From Catalinimonas alkaloidigena (GTDB taxonomy: Bacteria; Bacteroidota; Bacteroidia; Cytophagales; Cyclobacteriaceae): DNA of 64,000 bases. Within the stretch, counting starts at the first letter, position 1. Each line of letters begins with the position of its first letter. Location: the NCBI RefSeq assembly GCF_029504655.1, contig NZ_JAQFIL010000001.1, forward strand, positions 625,001 through 689,000. The letters run 5' to 3'. Below, piece after piece: positions 17,138-26,227 of this stretch. The position numbers and the translations under genes were made by a program. Under the pieces are notes generated by a model. It searched no databases. It saw only the letters and a program-made list of their open reading frames with translations, and was not told the DNA's origin.

Positions 17138-18511
17138 TTGCTTACTCAGGAAAACAAAAAGCTGCTGGACAATCCTTATGTGCAGGATTCATCAGGTATC
17201 CAGGAACCTCCGACCCGCTTTAAAGATCGCTTAAAAAAACTTGGCCCTGGCTTTATTCTATCTGCTGCAATCGTAGGTTCTGGTGAACTAATTGCCACTA
17301 CTACTTTAGGAGCGGAAGCCGGATTTGCCACATTTTGGGTAGTTATCATTTCCTGTCTGGTTAAAGTAACCTTACAACTGGAGTTTGGTAAGCATGCCAT
17401 CTATTCCGGCGAAACGGTAATGTATGCTTTCAATCGCCTGCCAGGTCCTAAACTAAGGGGCACTAACTGGAGTATCTGGACATGGTTGTTTATCCAGATA
17501 TTTAAGCTTTTGCAGGTGGGAGGTATCGTAGGGGGGGTGGCCATCACCCTGAATATCGCATTTCCTCAGGTAAATGATGCGATCTGGGCCATATTTGCGG
17601 CAGTGCTTTCTTCACTGCTGATCTTCAAAGGTTACTATCGCTTTATAGAAAAGTTTTCTATCAGTATGATTGGCCTGTTTACCCTTATGACTTTCGCTTC
17701 TCTTTTCTTTCTTCAATACACTGGCTTTGCATTAAGCTGGGACAATCTGCTGGAAGGCTTGAGCTTTAATTTGCCTCCTGAGGCAGTAGGTGTAGCCATT
17801 GCTGCTTTTGGCATCACCGGCGTGGGGGGGGATGAGATCATGTATTATAACTACTGGTGTCTGGAAAAAGGTTATGCACGTTTCGTAGGCCCTAAAGATG
17901 ATAGTGAAGCGTGGCTAGGCAGGGCTAAAGGCTGGATAAGAGTAATGTATCTGGATGCGCTGCTCTCTATGCTGGTATACACGATAGTTACGGCTGCCTT
18001 TTATCTTCTCGGAGCTGCCGTACTCCATCAGTCGGGCCTGGTACCTGAAGGCTACGAAATGATAGAGTCTCTGTCAAGAATCTATACTGAGACATTAGGA
18101 ACCTGGGCTATGTCCATTTATTTGTTCGGTGCGCTTATCGTATTGTTTTCTACCCTCTTCGCAGCTTTAGCCAGTTGGACACGTATATTTTCGGACGCTT
18201 TCGGGCAGATAGGCTGGATCAATTTTTATGATCCGAAAGTAAGGAAAAAGAGCATCGCCATTTTAGCATGGGTGTTCCCGCTTTGTTGGGCAGTGCTCTT
18301 TATTTTTATCAAATTACCTGTACTGATGATATTAGTAGGTGGATTTGTGACTTCCATCCTTCTGCTGGTGGTCGTGTACGCTGCCTTTCAGTTTCGCTAC
18401 AAACGTTTACCAGAGCGGCTTAAACCGAGCAAATTCTATGATATTGCCCTCATGCTCAGTGCAATAGTTATTGTAGCAGTAGGGGTGTATAGTATAGTGA
18501 AAGTTTTCTAG
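17138..18511 (+). CDS. Nramp-like membrane transporter lacking the canonical metal-site motifs
   Basis: 457 residues with about 11 hydrophobic helices, matching the Nramp/SLC11 fold (opening FKDRLKKLGPGFILSAAIVGSGELIATTTLG split over helix 1, VVIISCLVKVTLQLEFGKHAIYSGE in helix 2-3). In classical Mn/Fe Nramp proteins helix 1 has DPGN and helix 6 has MPH. Here helix 1 reads VGSGE and the helix 6 region reads AFGITGVGGDEIMYYNYW, so the known metal ligands are absent. Substrate is therefore uncertain; Mg, another ion or an organic substrate are all possible. No ATG exists near the N-terminus. An in-frame stop lies at 17114-17116, so TTG at 17138 is the most plausible start. It ends eight bases from the converging DUF3500 gene. 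Confidence 0.82.
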   Translation: MLTQENKKLLDNPYVQDSSGIQEPPTRFKDRLKKLGPGFILSAAIVGSGELIATTTLGAEAGFATFWVVIISCLVKVTLQLEFGKHAIYSGETVMYAFNRLPGPKLRGTNWSIWTWLFIQIFKLLQVGGIVGGVAITLNIAFPQVNDAIWAIFAAVLSSLLIFKGYYRFIEKFSISMIGLFTLMTFASLFFLQYTGFALSWDNLLEGLSFNLPPEAVGVAIAAFGITGVGGDEIMYYNYWCLEKGYARFVGPKDDSEAWLGRAKGWIRVMYLDALLSMLVYTIVTAAFYLLGAAVLHQSGLVPEGYEMIESLSRIYTETLGTWAMSIYLFGALIVLFSTLFAALASWTRIFSDAFGQIGWINFYDPKVRKKSIAILAWVFPLCWAVLFIFIKLPVLMILVGGFVTSILLLVVVYAAFQFRYKRLPERLKPSKFYDIALMLSAIVIVAVGVYSIVKVF

Positions 18512-18519
18512 TAGCAAAT

Positions 18520-19557
18520 TTACTTTCCTACAACAACATTCTTTCCATAATCCTCTGATAAATTACGCCAGAGAGAGTGGATATGCCAGTATTCATAACT
18601 ACGGTTATCGTATTCAATAATACATGCCGGCCCTTGAATACGATAGTAACGGGCTTCGTGTAAGCCTTTTTCACCAGACCAGGCAAAATGTAGCTTGTCA
18701 ATACCGGCCTTTTCTATCTTATCCATCTCCTGCTGAGCCAGTGGATAGACGAGGTTATAGACCCAGGCCCGTACCAAAGCCATTACATCTGCCCGCTGCT
18801 TCTCAGTCATATCAGCTACTTCTAGGCCTGTAGCTTTTTGGGTATGTGGTTCATTCCCTTCCCGGGTAAGGATGTCGTCAGGCATCTTCCCTTCCATCAG
18901 TGCCTGCGAAGCCTGTTGTTCGTTGAAAGAGTTAATCAGCTCCCAGGCAACATTGGCTTCGGTGTGCATAAAACCGTATCCGGCATAAGGGCCTTCAGTA
19001 ATTTCCCGGGGATCAACCCCTACAAACATAGGCGTAACACTTATTCCCTCGGGGGCTACGGTAAAATGCAGCGAAATGTGATGTCCTTCAAAACGCCAGC
19101 CCCAGGCAGATGTCATGCTTGGTTCACCAAAAAGGGTCAGGTAATAGTAGTCATGACCATACATGGTCATATTGGTTTCAAAGCCAAATTCCTCAAATAC
19201 TTCTTCTCTACGGTTCTGATCCTGTTCAATAATGTTCTGCACCTTAAGGTAGCCTTGTTCGCTCAGAGCCGTCTGTAAGAGCTTGTGCAGTGCCATTTTT
19301 TGTGCCGGGTTGAGTTCACCCAGAGGTAGTCCTTTTCTCAAGAAGCTATGCGTAGGCAGGTTATTCCATACTTGCCTCTCATCATCGTCAAAAGAGTGTT
19401 TTAGCTTTTCCAGTTGTTCGCTGTATAGTACGCTCATCAGCTGATTGCTGGCGTCTACCATATCCTGTTTTACCCTTTCTATAGGATCATATGACTGGCT
19501 GAAGCTGCTGAATGAAAGGCTTAATAAAATAAGTAAGGTTGTGTATCGCTTATGCAT
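18520..19557 (-). CDS. DUF3500 family exported protein
   Basis: 345 residues with a signal peptide (MHKRYTTLLILLSLSFSSFSQ). Family features: W-N-LP near residue 65 (ERQVWNNLPTHSFLRKGLPLGELNPAQK), YYLTLFGEPSMTSAWGWRFEGHHISLHFTVA split over about 135-170, FVGVDPREITEGPYAGYGFMHTE, and the C-terminal FAWSGE ... GPACIIEYDN. DUF3500 proteins are widespread exported proteins without an established biochemical role; the conserved His and Asp clusters suggest an enzyme. Convergent with the Nramp-like gene at an eight-base gap with no terminator visible between them. Confidence 0.9.
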   Translation of the reverse strand: MHKRYTTLLILLSLSFSSFSQSYDPIERVKQDMVDASNQLMSVLYSEQLEKLKHSFDDDERQVWNNLPTHSFLRKGLPLGELNPAQKMALHKLLQTALSEQGYLKVQNIIEQDQNRREEVFEEFGFETNMTMYGHDYYYLTLFGEPSMTSAWGWRFEGHHISLHFTVAPEGISVTPMFVGVDPREITEGPYAGYGFMHTEANVAWELINSFNEQQASQALMEGKMPDDILTREGNEPHTQKATGLEVADMTEKQRADVMALVRAWVYNLVYPLAQQEMDKIEKAGIDKLHFAWSGEKGLHEARYYRIQGPACIIEYDNRSYEYWHIHSLWRNLSEDYGKNVVVGK

Positions 19558-19977
19558 AATCTGTTTATGTAAAACTCAAAACCTGAAAGTAAATAAATTT
19601 TACAGAGTAGGGAAGGGAAAAGTAAAGGAAAACCAGGCTTTTAAGTGCAGCACAATTGATGCAACGTGAAAAGCTGATTATATCAAGGCTACGATTCTCC
19701 CTCTTATTCTTCTTCACTCTCCCATGAGCTTTTACCTGCCCGATAAACTTCTTATGTAGAATGCTTCTATTTTCCAGTGGCCCTGGATTATATAGAACAT
19801 GGGCTGTGGTGTATAGGTAGCGTAGCGGTAGGATTGTATCTGGATCATAGCTGATGCAATGCGTATCAGGCAAAATGATTTTGAATGCTTCGGCAGATGA
19901 TCGTGGTGATTGTTCTATAGAATAGATGAGAATGTACGTTTGATGTATAAGCGAAATTCTACTAAGTTTGTACCATC
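19558..19977. other. Intergenic region upstream of the metal-efflux operon
   Basis: 420 bases. The left two thirds hold nothing I can support; a minus-strand 102-codon frame there has no protein-like character. The right end carries tandem promoter-like elements for the efflux operon (19910-19970). No gene for a metal-sensing regulator is next to the operon. Confidence 0.5.
19910..19970 (+). promoter_or_regulatory. Tandem overlapping Bacteroidota-type promoters of the efflux operon
   Basis: First: TTG (19910-19912), 22 bases, TACGTTTG (19935-19942). Second: TTG (19940-19942, the end of the first -7 box), 20 bases, TAAGTTTG (19963-19970). The second has near-ideal spacing but would start RNA at about 19976, almost on the TTG start codon at 19978, giving a nearly leaderless message. 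Confidence 0.6.
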
Positions 19978-20292
19978 TTGCGACTGCTTGCCACCATATT
20001 ATCCTTTTATGTGTTGCTACTGGCTTTTATGCCCTGTGCAGACGAATTTTCCATAGAAGACATTCGGGAACAGACCTGCCAGATACAGGATGATTGCGGT
20101 TCGGATGAAGCCGCCCATCAAAAGTCCTGTACACCTTTCTGCCACTGTCATTGCTGTCATTCTCATGTTACTTTCTTGGAGATGGACTGGCATTCGCAAC
20201 CTTTTTCTCCTTACAGTGAGAAGCATACGCTTTACACCAGGCAGAAAGAATGTATTTTTCCCTTCTCTATTTTCCAGCCCCCCAGGGTTTAA
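19978..20292 (+). CDS. Small Cys/His-rich exported protein (DUF6660-like)
   Basis: 104 residues. The TTG start gives a signal peptide (MRLLATILSFYVLLLAFMPC). The mature part carries CQIQDDCG and a dense CTPFCHCHCCHSHV cluster at about residues 51-64, a likely metal-binding site. Small proteins of this kind commonly precede CusA/CzcA pump genes in Bacteroidota; DUF6660 is my best family guess. It could act as a periplasmic or surface metal scavenger or chaperone that hands metal to the pump; this is inference. It lies 97 bases before the pump start at 20390 on the same strand. There is no ATG alternative that keeps the signal peptide. Confidence 0.72.
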   Translation: MRLLATILSFYVLLLAFMPCADEFSIEDIREQTCQIQDDCGSDEAAHQKSCTPFCHCHCCHSHVTFLEMDWHSQPFSPYSEKHTLYTRQKECIFPFSIFQPPRV

Positions 20293-20389
20293 CTCAGTTT
20301 TAGGCTTAGTATGTCGCACCCTCAGAGTTCTCCACGAGTAACTCTGAATGGGTAATCATTATCTATTTACTGATGCTAAACAAAAATAT

Positions 20390-23300
20390 ATGATCAATAA
20401 AATCATAGCATTTTCTATAGACAATAAACTTGTCATAGGATTGCTGACCCTTGCTTTGATTGGTGCGGGGATTTGGAGCATGAAAGAAGTGCCCATTGAT
20501 GCAGTGCCTGACATCACCAACAATCAAGTGCAGGTAATTACACAAGCCCCCAATCTGGGTACCGAAGATATAGAACAGTTTGTCACCTATCCGGTAGAAG
20601 TAGCGATGGCCAATCTGCCGGGCGTGGTGGAGATACGCTCGGTTTCCCGCTTCGGTATCTCAGTGGTCACCATCGTCTTTGAAGATGATATGGGGACTTA
20701 TCTGCCCCGCCAGTTGGTCAACGAAAAGCTGGCGATGGTGAAAGAAGATATACCTGAAGGCTTTGGCGAATCTTTTATGGGACCCATCTCCACCGGACTG
20801 GGCGAAATTTACCAGTACACCCTGGAGGTAGAGCCTGGATTTCAACATGAATACTCAGCCACCGATTTGCGCACCCTACAGGACTGGATCGTGCGTCGGC
20901 AGATGGCGATGGTACCCGGCGTGGTAGAGGTCAATGCTTTTGGCGGTAAGATGAAGCAGTATGAAGTAGCCATTGATCCCGAAGAGCTCAGGGCCATTGA
21001 CCTGACCATCACCGATGTGTTTGAGGCGCTGGAACAAAATAACCAGAACACCGGTGGCGCCTACATAGAAAGAGACCATCAGGCTAACTTTATCCGGGGC
21101 GAAGGACTGGCACGAAGCATTGCAGATATAGAAAATATTGTGGTCCAAAACGCAGAAGGTATCCCCATCCGTATTAAGGATATCGCTAAGGTGCAGTTTG
21201 GCAATGCGGTGCGTTACGGTGCCTTTACCAAAGATGGGAAAGGTGAAGCCGTAGGCGGTATGATACTGATGCTGAAAGGAGCCAATTCCAATGAGGTGAT
21301 AGAAGCTGTGAAGGAACGTATGGCACAAATACAAACGTCATTGCCCGAAGGCGTGGCTATAGCCCCTTTTCTGGATCGCAGTGCCTTGATAGCTGAGACC
21401 ACCAGTACGGTTACTACCAATCTGCTGGAAGGTGCACTGATCGTTATTTTTGTGCTGGTATTTCTGCTGGGCAACTGGCGAGGTGGTCTGATCGTAGCTT
21501 CTACCATTCCGCTTTCCCTACTCTTTGCCTTTATCCTGATGAATACTTTTGATGTCTGGGCCAACCTTATGTCACTCGGAGCTATTGACTTTGGCATCAT
21601 CGTGGACGGAGCAGTAATCATTGTAGAAGGGACTGTCTTCTTTCTGGTACAGCGCCTAAGACAGGGAGAAAAGATTAACGCTGCTGCTCGTGATAAACTG
21701 ACTTACAGTGCATCCAGCAAGATGATGAACGCTGCTTTCTTCGGTCAGCTCATCATTCTTATCGTGTTTCTACCTATCCTTTTTCTGGAAGGTGTAGAAG
21801 GGAAGATGTTCAAGCCTATGGCCCTGACCTTTATGTTTGCCATGCTGGGAGCCATGATCCTCTGTCTCACTTATGTGCCTATGATGTCAGCCCTTTTTAT
21901 TAAAGTTTCCAAAAGTGATAAGCTATCCTGGGGAGACAGAATAGTGATGTGGTTAGAAAATAGATACGAAAAACTGCTGAGTAAAGCTTTAAAAAGAAGA
22001 ATGATTGTCCTTAGCTCAGCTGTAGCACTCTTTGTACTGGCCATCTTCACTTTTACACGTATGGGCGGTGAGTTCATCCCCCAACTGGATGAAGGGGATA
22101 TTGCTTTTCATGTCATTCTGAAACCCGGAAGCTCGTTGGCGGAAGCCACCCGGACGTCTTCCCGTATTGAGGCAATTCTGCTGGAAAATTTTCCCGAGAT
22201 AGAACATGCCATGACGCGCTTTGGTGTAGCCGATGTGCCTACCGATCCCATGCCGATGGATCTGGGCGATTGTATCCTTGTGCTGAAGCCTAAAGATGAA
22301 TGGGTTTCGGCAGAGACCAAGGAAGAACTGATTGCTAAAATAAAGGAAAAGATCAGCGTAGTGCCCGGAGTCAATTATGAGTTTACCCAGCCCATAGAAA
22401 TGCGTTTTAATGAGTTGCTTACCGGTGTGCGGGAAGATATTGCCATCAAGCTCTACGGGGAAGACTTGCAGGTATTGGCCAACAAAGCCCAGGAGATGGG
22501 AGAAATCATTGCCACGGTAGAAGGTGTGGGTGATATGAGGGTAGAAGCGACTACCGGTCTGCCCCAGATGACGATCCACTATGAGCGGGATGAACTGGCA
22601 CAATATGGCATGAATGTGAACGATATCAACAGAGTGATAGAAACCGCATTCGCCGGGGGGAAAGCAGGGGTTATTTTTGAAGGAGAAAGAAGGTTTGATT
22701 TGGTAGTACGCCTTGATTCGGCTTACCGAACAGGCATAAACGATATCAAAAACATGTACATCAATACGCCGGATGGTGCCCAGATTCCTCTCAAGGAAGT
22801 AGCCAGCATCAGCTATCAGCCCGGTCCCATGCAGATCAGCCGCGACAATACCAATCGCAGAACTTCTGTCGGGGTCAATGTACGGGGAAGAGATGTACAA
22901 ACGCTGGTAGAAGAGATACAGCAGAAGTTAAACCAGCAGTTGAATCTGCCTCCCGGCTATTATATCCGCTACGGCGGTGCTTTTGAAAACCTGGAAAGAG
23001 CCACAGATCGTCTGCAGCTAGTGGTCCCCATTGCACTGGCGTTGATCTTCATCCTGATTTTCTTCGCCCTGCAATCTTTCAAGCAGACCCTAATGATCTA
23101 TATGTCAATTCCGCTGGCAGCGATCGGTGGTATTTTCGCGCTTTGGTTGAGAGGTATGCCTTTCAGCATTTCTGCCGGAGTGGGCTTTATCGTCCTCTTT
23201 GGCGTAGCGGTGCTGAACGGTTTGGTACTGATCAGTGGCTGGAATGAGTTGAAGGAAGAAGGTTTGAACGATCTGGGAGAAAGAATCCGGCAAGGCGCAA

Positions 23301-24787
23301 GAAGGAGAATACGTCCGATCCTGTTGACAGCCCTAACTGATATTCTTGGTTTTCTTCCGATGGCCCTGTCCGTATCCGCCGGAGCCGAAGTGCAGCGTCC
23401 ATTGGCTACGGTGGTGATTGGCGGGCTGCTTACTTCTACCTTGCTCACACTCTTTATCCTGCCTGTCCTCTACCGTTGGACAGAGACGCATACTTTACGT
23501 CCAAGTCTGAGCAAAAGCGCAGCGGTACTTTTGGTGGGCTTAGGGATAAGCATATCTGTTTCCGCACCCTCTTATGCCCAGCATGGAGATGCCCAGAACT
23601 CTGCTTCAGTACCGAGAAGTGTACAGCAGACTGACTCACTTCGCTCCATCACTTTTCAGGAGGCAGTAGAGAAAGCTTTAGCCAATTATCCGAAGATAAA
23701 AGCGGCCAGACTGGAGGTGGAGCAGCAAGAGGCATTGAAAAAGACAGCCTGGAACCTGGGAAATACGCAGATATTTACTGCTGGCGAAGAGTTAGGAGAA
23801 GAGGGGCAAGGCGTTTATACTACGATAGGCATTCAGCAGCAAAACATGGACGTCTTTGGCATTGCTCCTGCTCTTGAAGTGCAAAAGCAGAAAGTAGCCC
23901 TGGCAGAAGCAGCCTTACAGCTCAACGAATATGAATTGCGACAGCAGGTAAAACTAGCCTATGGCGAAGCTTATATTGCCCTGAAAAATGTACAGCTTTA
24001 TGAGCAGTTGGATTCTATCTACCAGGAATTTGAAAGGGCTGCCCGAATCAGATATGAAGTGGAAGAAACCTCCCGCTTAGCTTACCTTGCCGCCAGCAAT
24101 CAGGTGAAGCAGATTACACTCCAAAAGACACAGGCGGAATATGACTACCAGGCTGCTCTGTATAAATTCAACCTTTGGCTGGTAAGCGATACCCTATATC
24201 AGGTAGTAAGCGCTGAAGAGACTCCCTGGTTAGAACCATTAATACAGCAGGATACCATCACCAATCATCCTTTGCTCAGGGTAGCCAGTCAGGGTATGGA
24301 GGTGGCGGAAGCAGAACGTAAAGCTGCAACTGCCGATTATCTGCCCAAGCTCTATGCTCAATATGGTATTCAGGAGATCGCCGGTGAGCCGGGCTTTTAT
24401 CAGTTCCAACTGGGCATAACAGTGCCTCTGTTCTTTTTTCCGCAGCAGGGGAAGCTTCAGGCCAGTAAAATCCAGCAGAAGATTGCTCAACAGCAGTTTC
24501 AGCAAAGCCAGTACGAAATACAGGCAGCGTACCAATCCCTTTTGCAGGAATACAGAAAGTGGCTGGCTTCCTGGCAGTTTTATCAGGATGAAGCATTACC
24601 ACTGGCCCGTGAACAGCGGGAGGGAAGTGTGCTTGCCTACGAGGAAGGAGCCATTGACTATGTCTCTTTTATTCAGAATCTAAAGGAAGCTGTGCAGGTA
24701 GAAGTCAAGGCTCAGGAAGCACTGAATCAGTACCTGCAATCCAAATTCCAACTGGAGTATTATCTCAATGCATCTAATCAGCAATAA
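20390..24787 (+). CDS. CzcA/CusA heavy-metal RND pump fused to a TolC-type outer-membrane factor
   Basis: About 1465 residues. Residues 1 to about 1040 are a full HME-RND pump (MINKIIAFSIDNKLVIGLLT, DAVPDITNNQVQV, proton-path helix SLGAIDFGIIVDGAVIIVEG, and twelve membrane helices). The DFG-x3-DGA-x3-VE signature is like CzcA-type divalent-cation pumps (Co/Zn/Cd/Ni), not the Cu/Ag type. Residues about 1043-1066 form an extra hydrophobic segment ending PSYAQHG. From about 1086 a TolC/CzcC-like domain follows (ITFQEAVEKALANYPKIKAA, YGEAYIALKNV). Such fusions are known in Bacteroidota. An upstream in-frame ATG (20348) would add 14 polar residues; the ATG at 20390 gives the usual N-terminus. The adaptor gene starts two bases after the stop. 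Confidence 0.93.
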   Translation: MINKIIAFSIDNKLVIGLLTLALIGAGIWSMKEVPIDAVPDITNNQVQVITQAPNLGTEDIEQFVTYPVEVAMANLPGVVEIRSVSRFGISVVTIVFEDDMGTYLPRQLVNEKLAMVKEDIPEGFGESFMGPISTGLGEIYQYTLEVEPGFQHEYSATDLRTLQDWIVRRQMAMVPGVVEVNAFGGKMKQYEVAIDPEELRAIDLTITDVFEALEQNNQNTGGAYIERDHQANFIRGEGLARSIADIENIVVQNAEGIPIRIKDIAKVQFGNAVRYGAFTKDGKGEAVGGMILMLKGANSNEVIEAVKERMAQIQTSLPEGVAIAPFLDRSALIAETTSTVTTNLLEGALIVIFVLVFLLGNWRGGLIVASTIPLSLLFAFILMNTFDVWANLMSLGAIDFGIIVDGAVIIVEGTVFFLVQRLRQGEKINAAARDKLTYSASSKMMNAAFFGQLIILIVFLPILFLEGVEGKMFKPMALTFMFAMLGAMILCLTYVPMMSALFIKVSKSDKLSWGDRIVMWLENRYEKLLSKALKRRMIVLSSAVALFVLAIFTFTRMGGEFIPQLDEGDIAFHVILKPGSSLAEATRTSSRIEAILLENFPEIEHAMTRFGVADVPTDPMPMDLGDCILVLKPKDEWVSAETKEELIAKIKEKISVVPGVNYEFTQPIEMRFNELLTGVREDIAIKLYGEDLQVLANKAQEMGEIIATVEGVGDMRVEATTGLPQMTIHYERDELAQYGMNVNDINRVIETAFAGGKAGVIFEGERRFDLVVRLDSAYRTGINDIKNMYINTPDGAQIPLKEVASISYQPGPMQISRDNTNRRTSVGVNVRGRDVQTLVEEIQQKLNQQLNLPPGYYIRYGGAFENLERATDRLQLVVPIALALIFILIFFALQSFKQTLMIYMSIPLAAIGGIFALWLRGMPFSISAGVGFIVLFGVAVLNGLVLISGWNELKEEGLNDLGERIRQGARRRIRPILLTALTDILGFLPMALSVSAGAEVQRPLATVVIGGLLTSTLLTLFILPVLYRWTETHTLRPSLSKSAAVLLVGLGISISVSAPSYAQHGDAQNSASVPRSVQQTDSLRSITFQEAVEKALANYPKIKAARLEVEQQEALKKTAWNLGNTQIFTAGEELGEEGQGVYTTIGIQQQNMDVFGIAPALEVQKQKVALAEAALQLNEYELRQQVKLAYGEAYIALKNVQLYEQLDSIYQEFERAARIRYEVEETSRLAYLAASNQVKQITLQKTQAEYDYQAALYKFNLWLVSDTLYQVVSAEETPWLEPLIQQDTITNHPLLRVASQGMEVAEAERKAATADYLPKLYAQYGIQEIAGEPGFYQFQLGITVPLFFFPQQGKLQASKIQQKIAQQQFQQSQYEIQAAYQSLLQEYRKWLASWQFYQDEALPLAREQREGSVLAYEEGAIDYVSFIQNLKEAVQVEVKAQEALNQYLQSKFQLEYYLNASNQQ

Positions 24788-24789
24788 AC

Positions 24790-26076
24790 ATGAAATCCAA
24801 GAAATATAACTTGTGCAATCTAAACCCAGGCTTTTGTCTTCACAGGCTATTCGGGCAAAATAAAAATGATAAATTAACCCGCTTCTTTCTATCTGGTTTG
24901 GTCATTCTCCTGTTTCTCTTTTCAAGCTGCGCCGGTGAAAATCATGCAGGAGAGGAGCAGCATGCGCATGAAGAGGAAGTCCACCATGGCAATGGCCACC
25001 ATGAAGATGAGGGCGTCCATTTCTCTTCCGAGCAGTTTGTCGCCCTGGCTATGGAAGTAGGCGAGCTGCCCATGCGCAACCTTTCATCTCTGGTAGAAGC
25101 CAATGGTCAACTGGAAGTACCGCCCCAGAACGAAGCCACTGTCACCGCCATTATGGGTGCCACCGTAACTTCCATACAGGTGATAGAAGGAGATGAGGTG
25201 AGGAAGGGACAGGTGCTGGCTTATCTTTCTCATCCCAACCTGACGCGTTTGCAAAGTGATTATCTGGAAGCTCATAGCAGTTTGCAGTATCTGGAACAGG
25301 AGTTTCAACGTCAGAAAAGACTGTACGAAGAGGAAGTAGGTTCGGGTAAAAACTATCAGCAGACTCAGGCCGATTATCGTTCCCAGCAGGCGATGGTCAA
25401 AAGCCTGGAAGCACAACTCAGACAGTTAGGCATGAATCCCAGCCGACTTCGTGATGGTAATTTCTATGATCAGGTGCCGGTTGTAAGTCCTATTGAGGGA
25501 GCCGTGACAGCGGTAGAGGTCAAAACCGGGCAGTATGTACAGCCGGAGAAAGAACTTTTTGAGGTAGTCAATACACACCATATCCATGCCGACCTGATGG
25601 TCTTTGAGAAAGATATTTACAAAGTGGAAGAAGGGCAGCAGGTGCGCTTTTCAGTAGAGACGCTGCCAGGGCAGGAACTGTATGCTGAGATATATTCAGT
25701 AGGCAAAAAGTTTGAGCAAAATCCCAAAGCAGTGCATATCCATGCTGAAATAGAAAATTCAACTGGCAAGTTAATCCCCGGCATGTATATTCAGGGAGAA
25801 GTGCTCACCGATAGTGTGGAAACCTACGCTTTACCGGAAGAAGCTATTGCCAGCGAAGGCGATGGGTACATAGCGTTTTTGGCTACTAAAGAAATGGAAG
25901 GTGAATCTGAAAGCTGGATGTTCACTCCGGTAGCTGTCATCACGGGTACTTCGTCCAAAGGTTGGGTAGCGGTCAAATTTATGGAGACTTTGCCCGAGAA
26001 CGCGCTTTTTGCCATCAACAATGCTTACTATCTGGTGGCTGAGATGCAGAAAGGTGAGGCTGGACATAGTCATTGA
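24790..26076 (+). CDS. RND efflux periplasmic adaptor subunit (HlyD/CusB family) with His-rich N-terminus
   Basis: 428-residue membrane-fusion protein linking the RND pump to the outer-membrane channel. A long basic N-region precedes a hydrophobic helix and lipobox-like LFSSC (Cys about 50). A His/Glu-rich stretch follows (HAHEEEVHHGNGHHEDEG, about 58-75) that could bind metal. The adaptor core starts with PPQNEATVTAIMGATVTSIQ, has a lipoyl half-motif (VIEGDEVRKGQVLAYLSHPNL), a coiled-coil hairpin (LEAHSSLQYLEQEFQRQKRLYEEE), the second lipoyl half (SPIEGAVTAVEVKTGQYVQ) and a barrel. The end is GEAGHSH, also His-containing. Cotranscribed with the pump (two-base gap). Confidence 0.93.
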   Translation: MKSKKYNLCNLNPGFCLHRLFGQNKNDKLTRFFLSGLVILLFLFSSCAGENHAGEEQHAHEEEVHHGNGHHEDEGVHFSSEQFVALAMEVGELPMRNLSSLVEANGQLEVPPQNEATVTAIMGATVTSIQVIEGDEVRKGQVLAYLSHPNLTRLQSDYLEAHSSLQYLEQEFQRQKRLYEEEVGSGKNYQQTQADYRSQQAMVKSLEAQLRQLGMNPSRLRDGNFYDQVPVVSPIEGAVTAVEVKTGQYVQPEKELFEVVNTHHIHADLMVFEKDIYKVEEGQQVRFSVETLPGQELYAEIYSVGKKFEQNPKAVHIHAEIENSTGKLIPGMYIQGEVLTDSVETYALPEEAIASEGDGYIAFLATKEMEGESESWMFTPVAVITGTSSKGWVAVKFMETLPENALFAINNAYYLVAEMQKGEAGHSH

Positions 26077-26227
26077 CACCAGCATTTTATTGTAAAGGCT
26101 AGTGTTTCTCGGATAACGACAGTTTGAGTAACACTATCCTTTCCTCTCGGTTTTATAGGTAGAAGAGTTGATTTGATGACGATAGAGATGTTTAGTCTAT
26201 ATTTTTTAACCTGTAAAACCTATAAAG

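Noticed and set aside
19565..19873. Minus-strand 102-codon frame between DUF3500 and the efflux operon
   Set aside because: No start context, no recognisable fold or signal, uneven residue use; probably chance.
22016..22900. Minus-strand frame of 294 codons inside the CzcA-TolC gene
   Set aside because: Lies wholly within a well-supported pump domain; the His/Phe/Ser-rich translation is a shadow.
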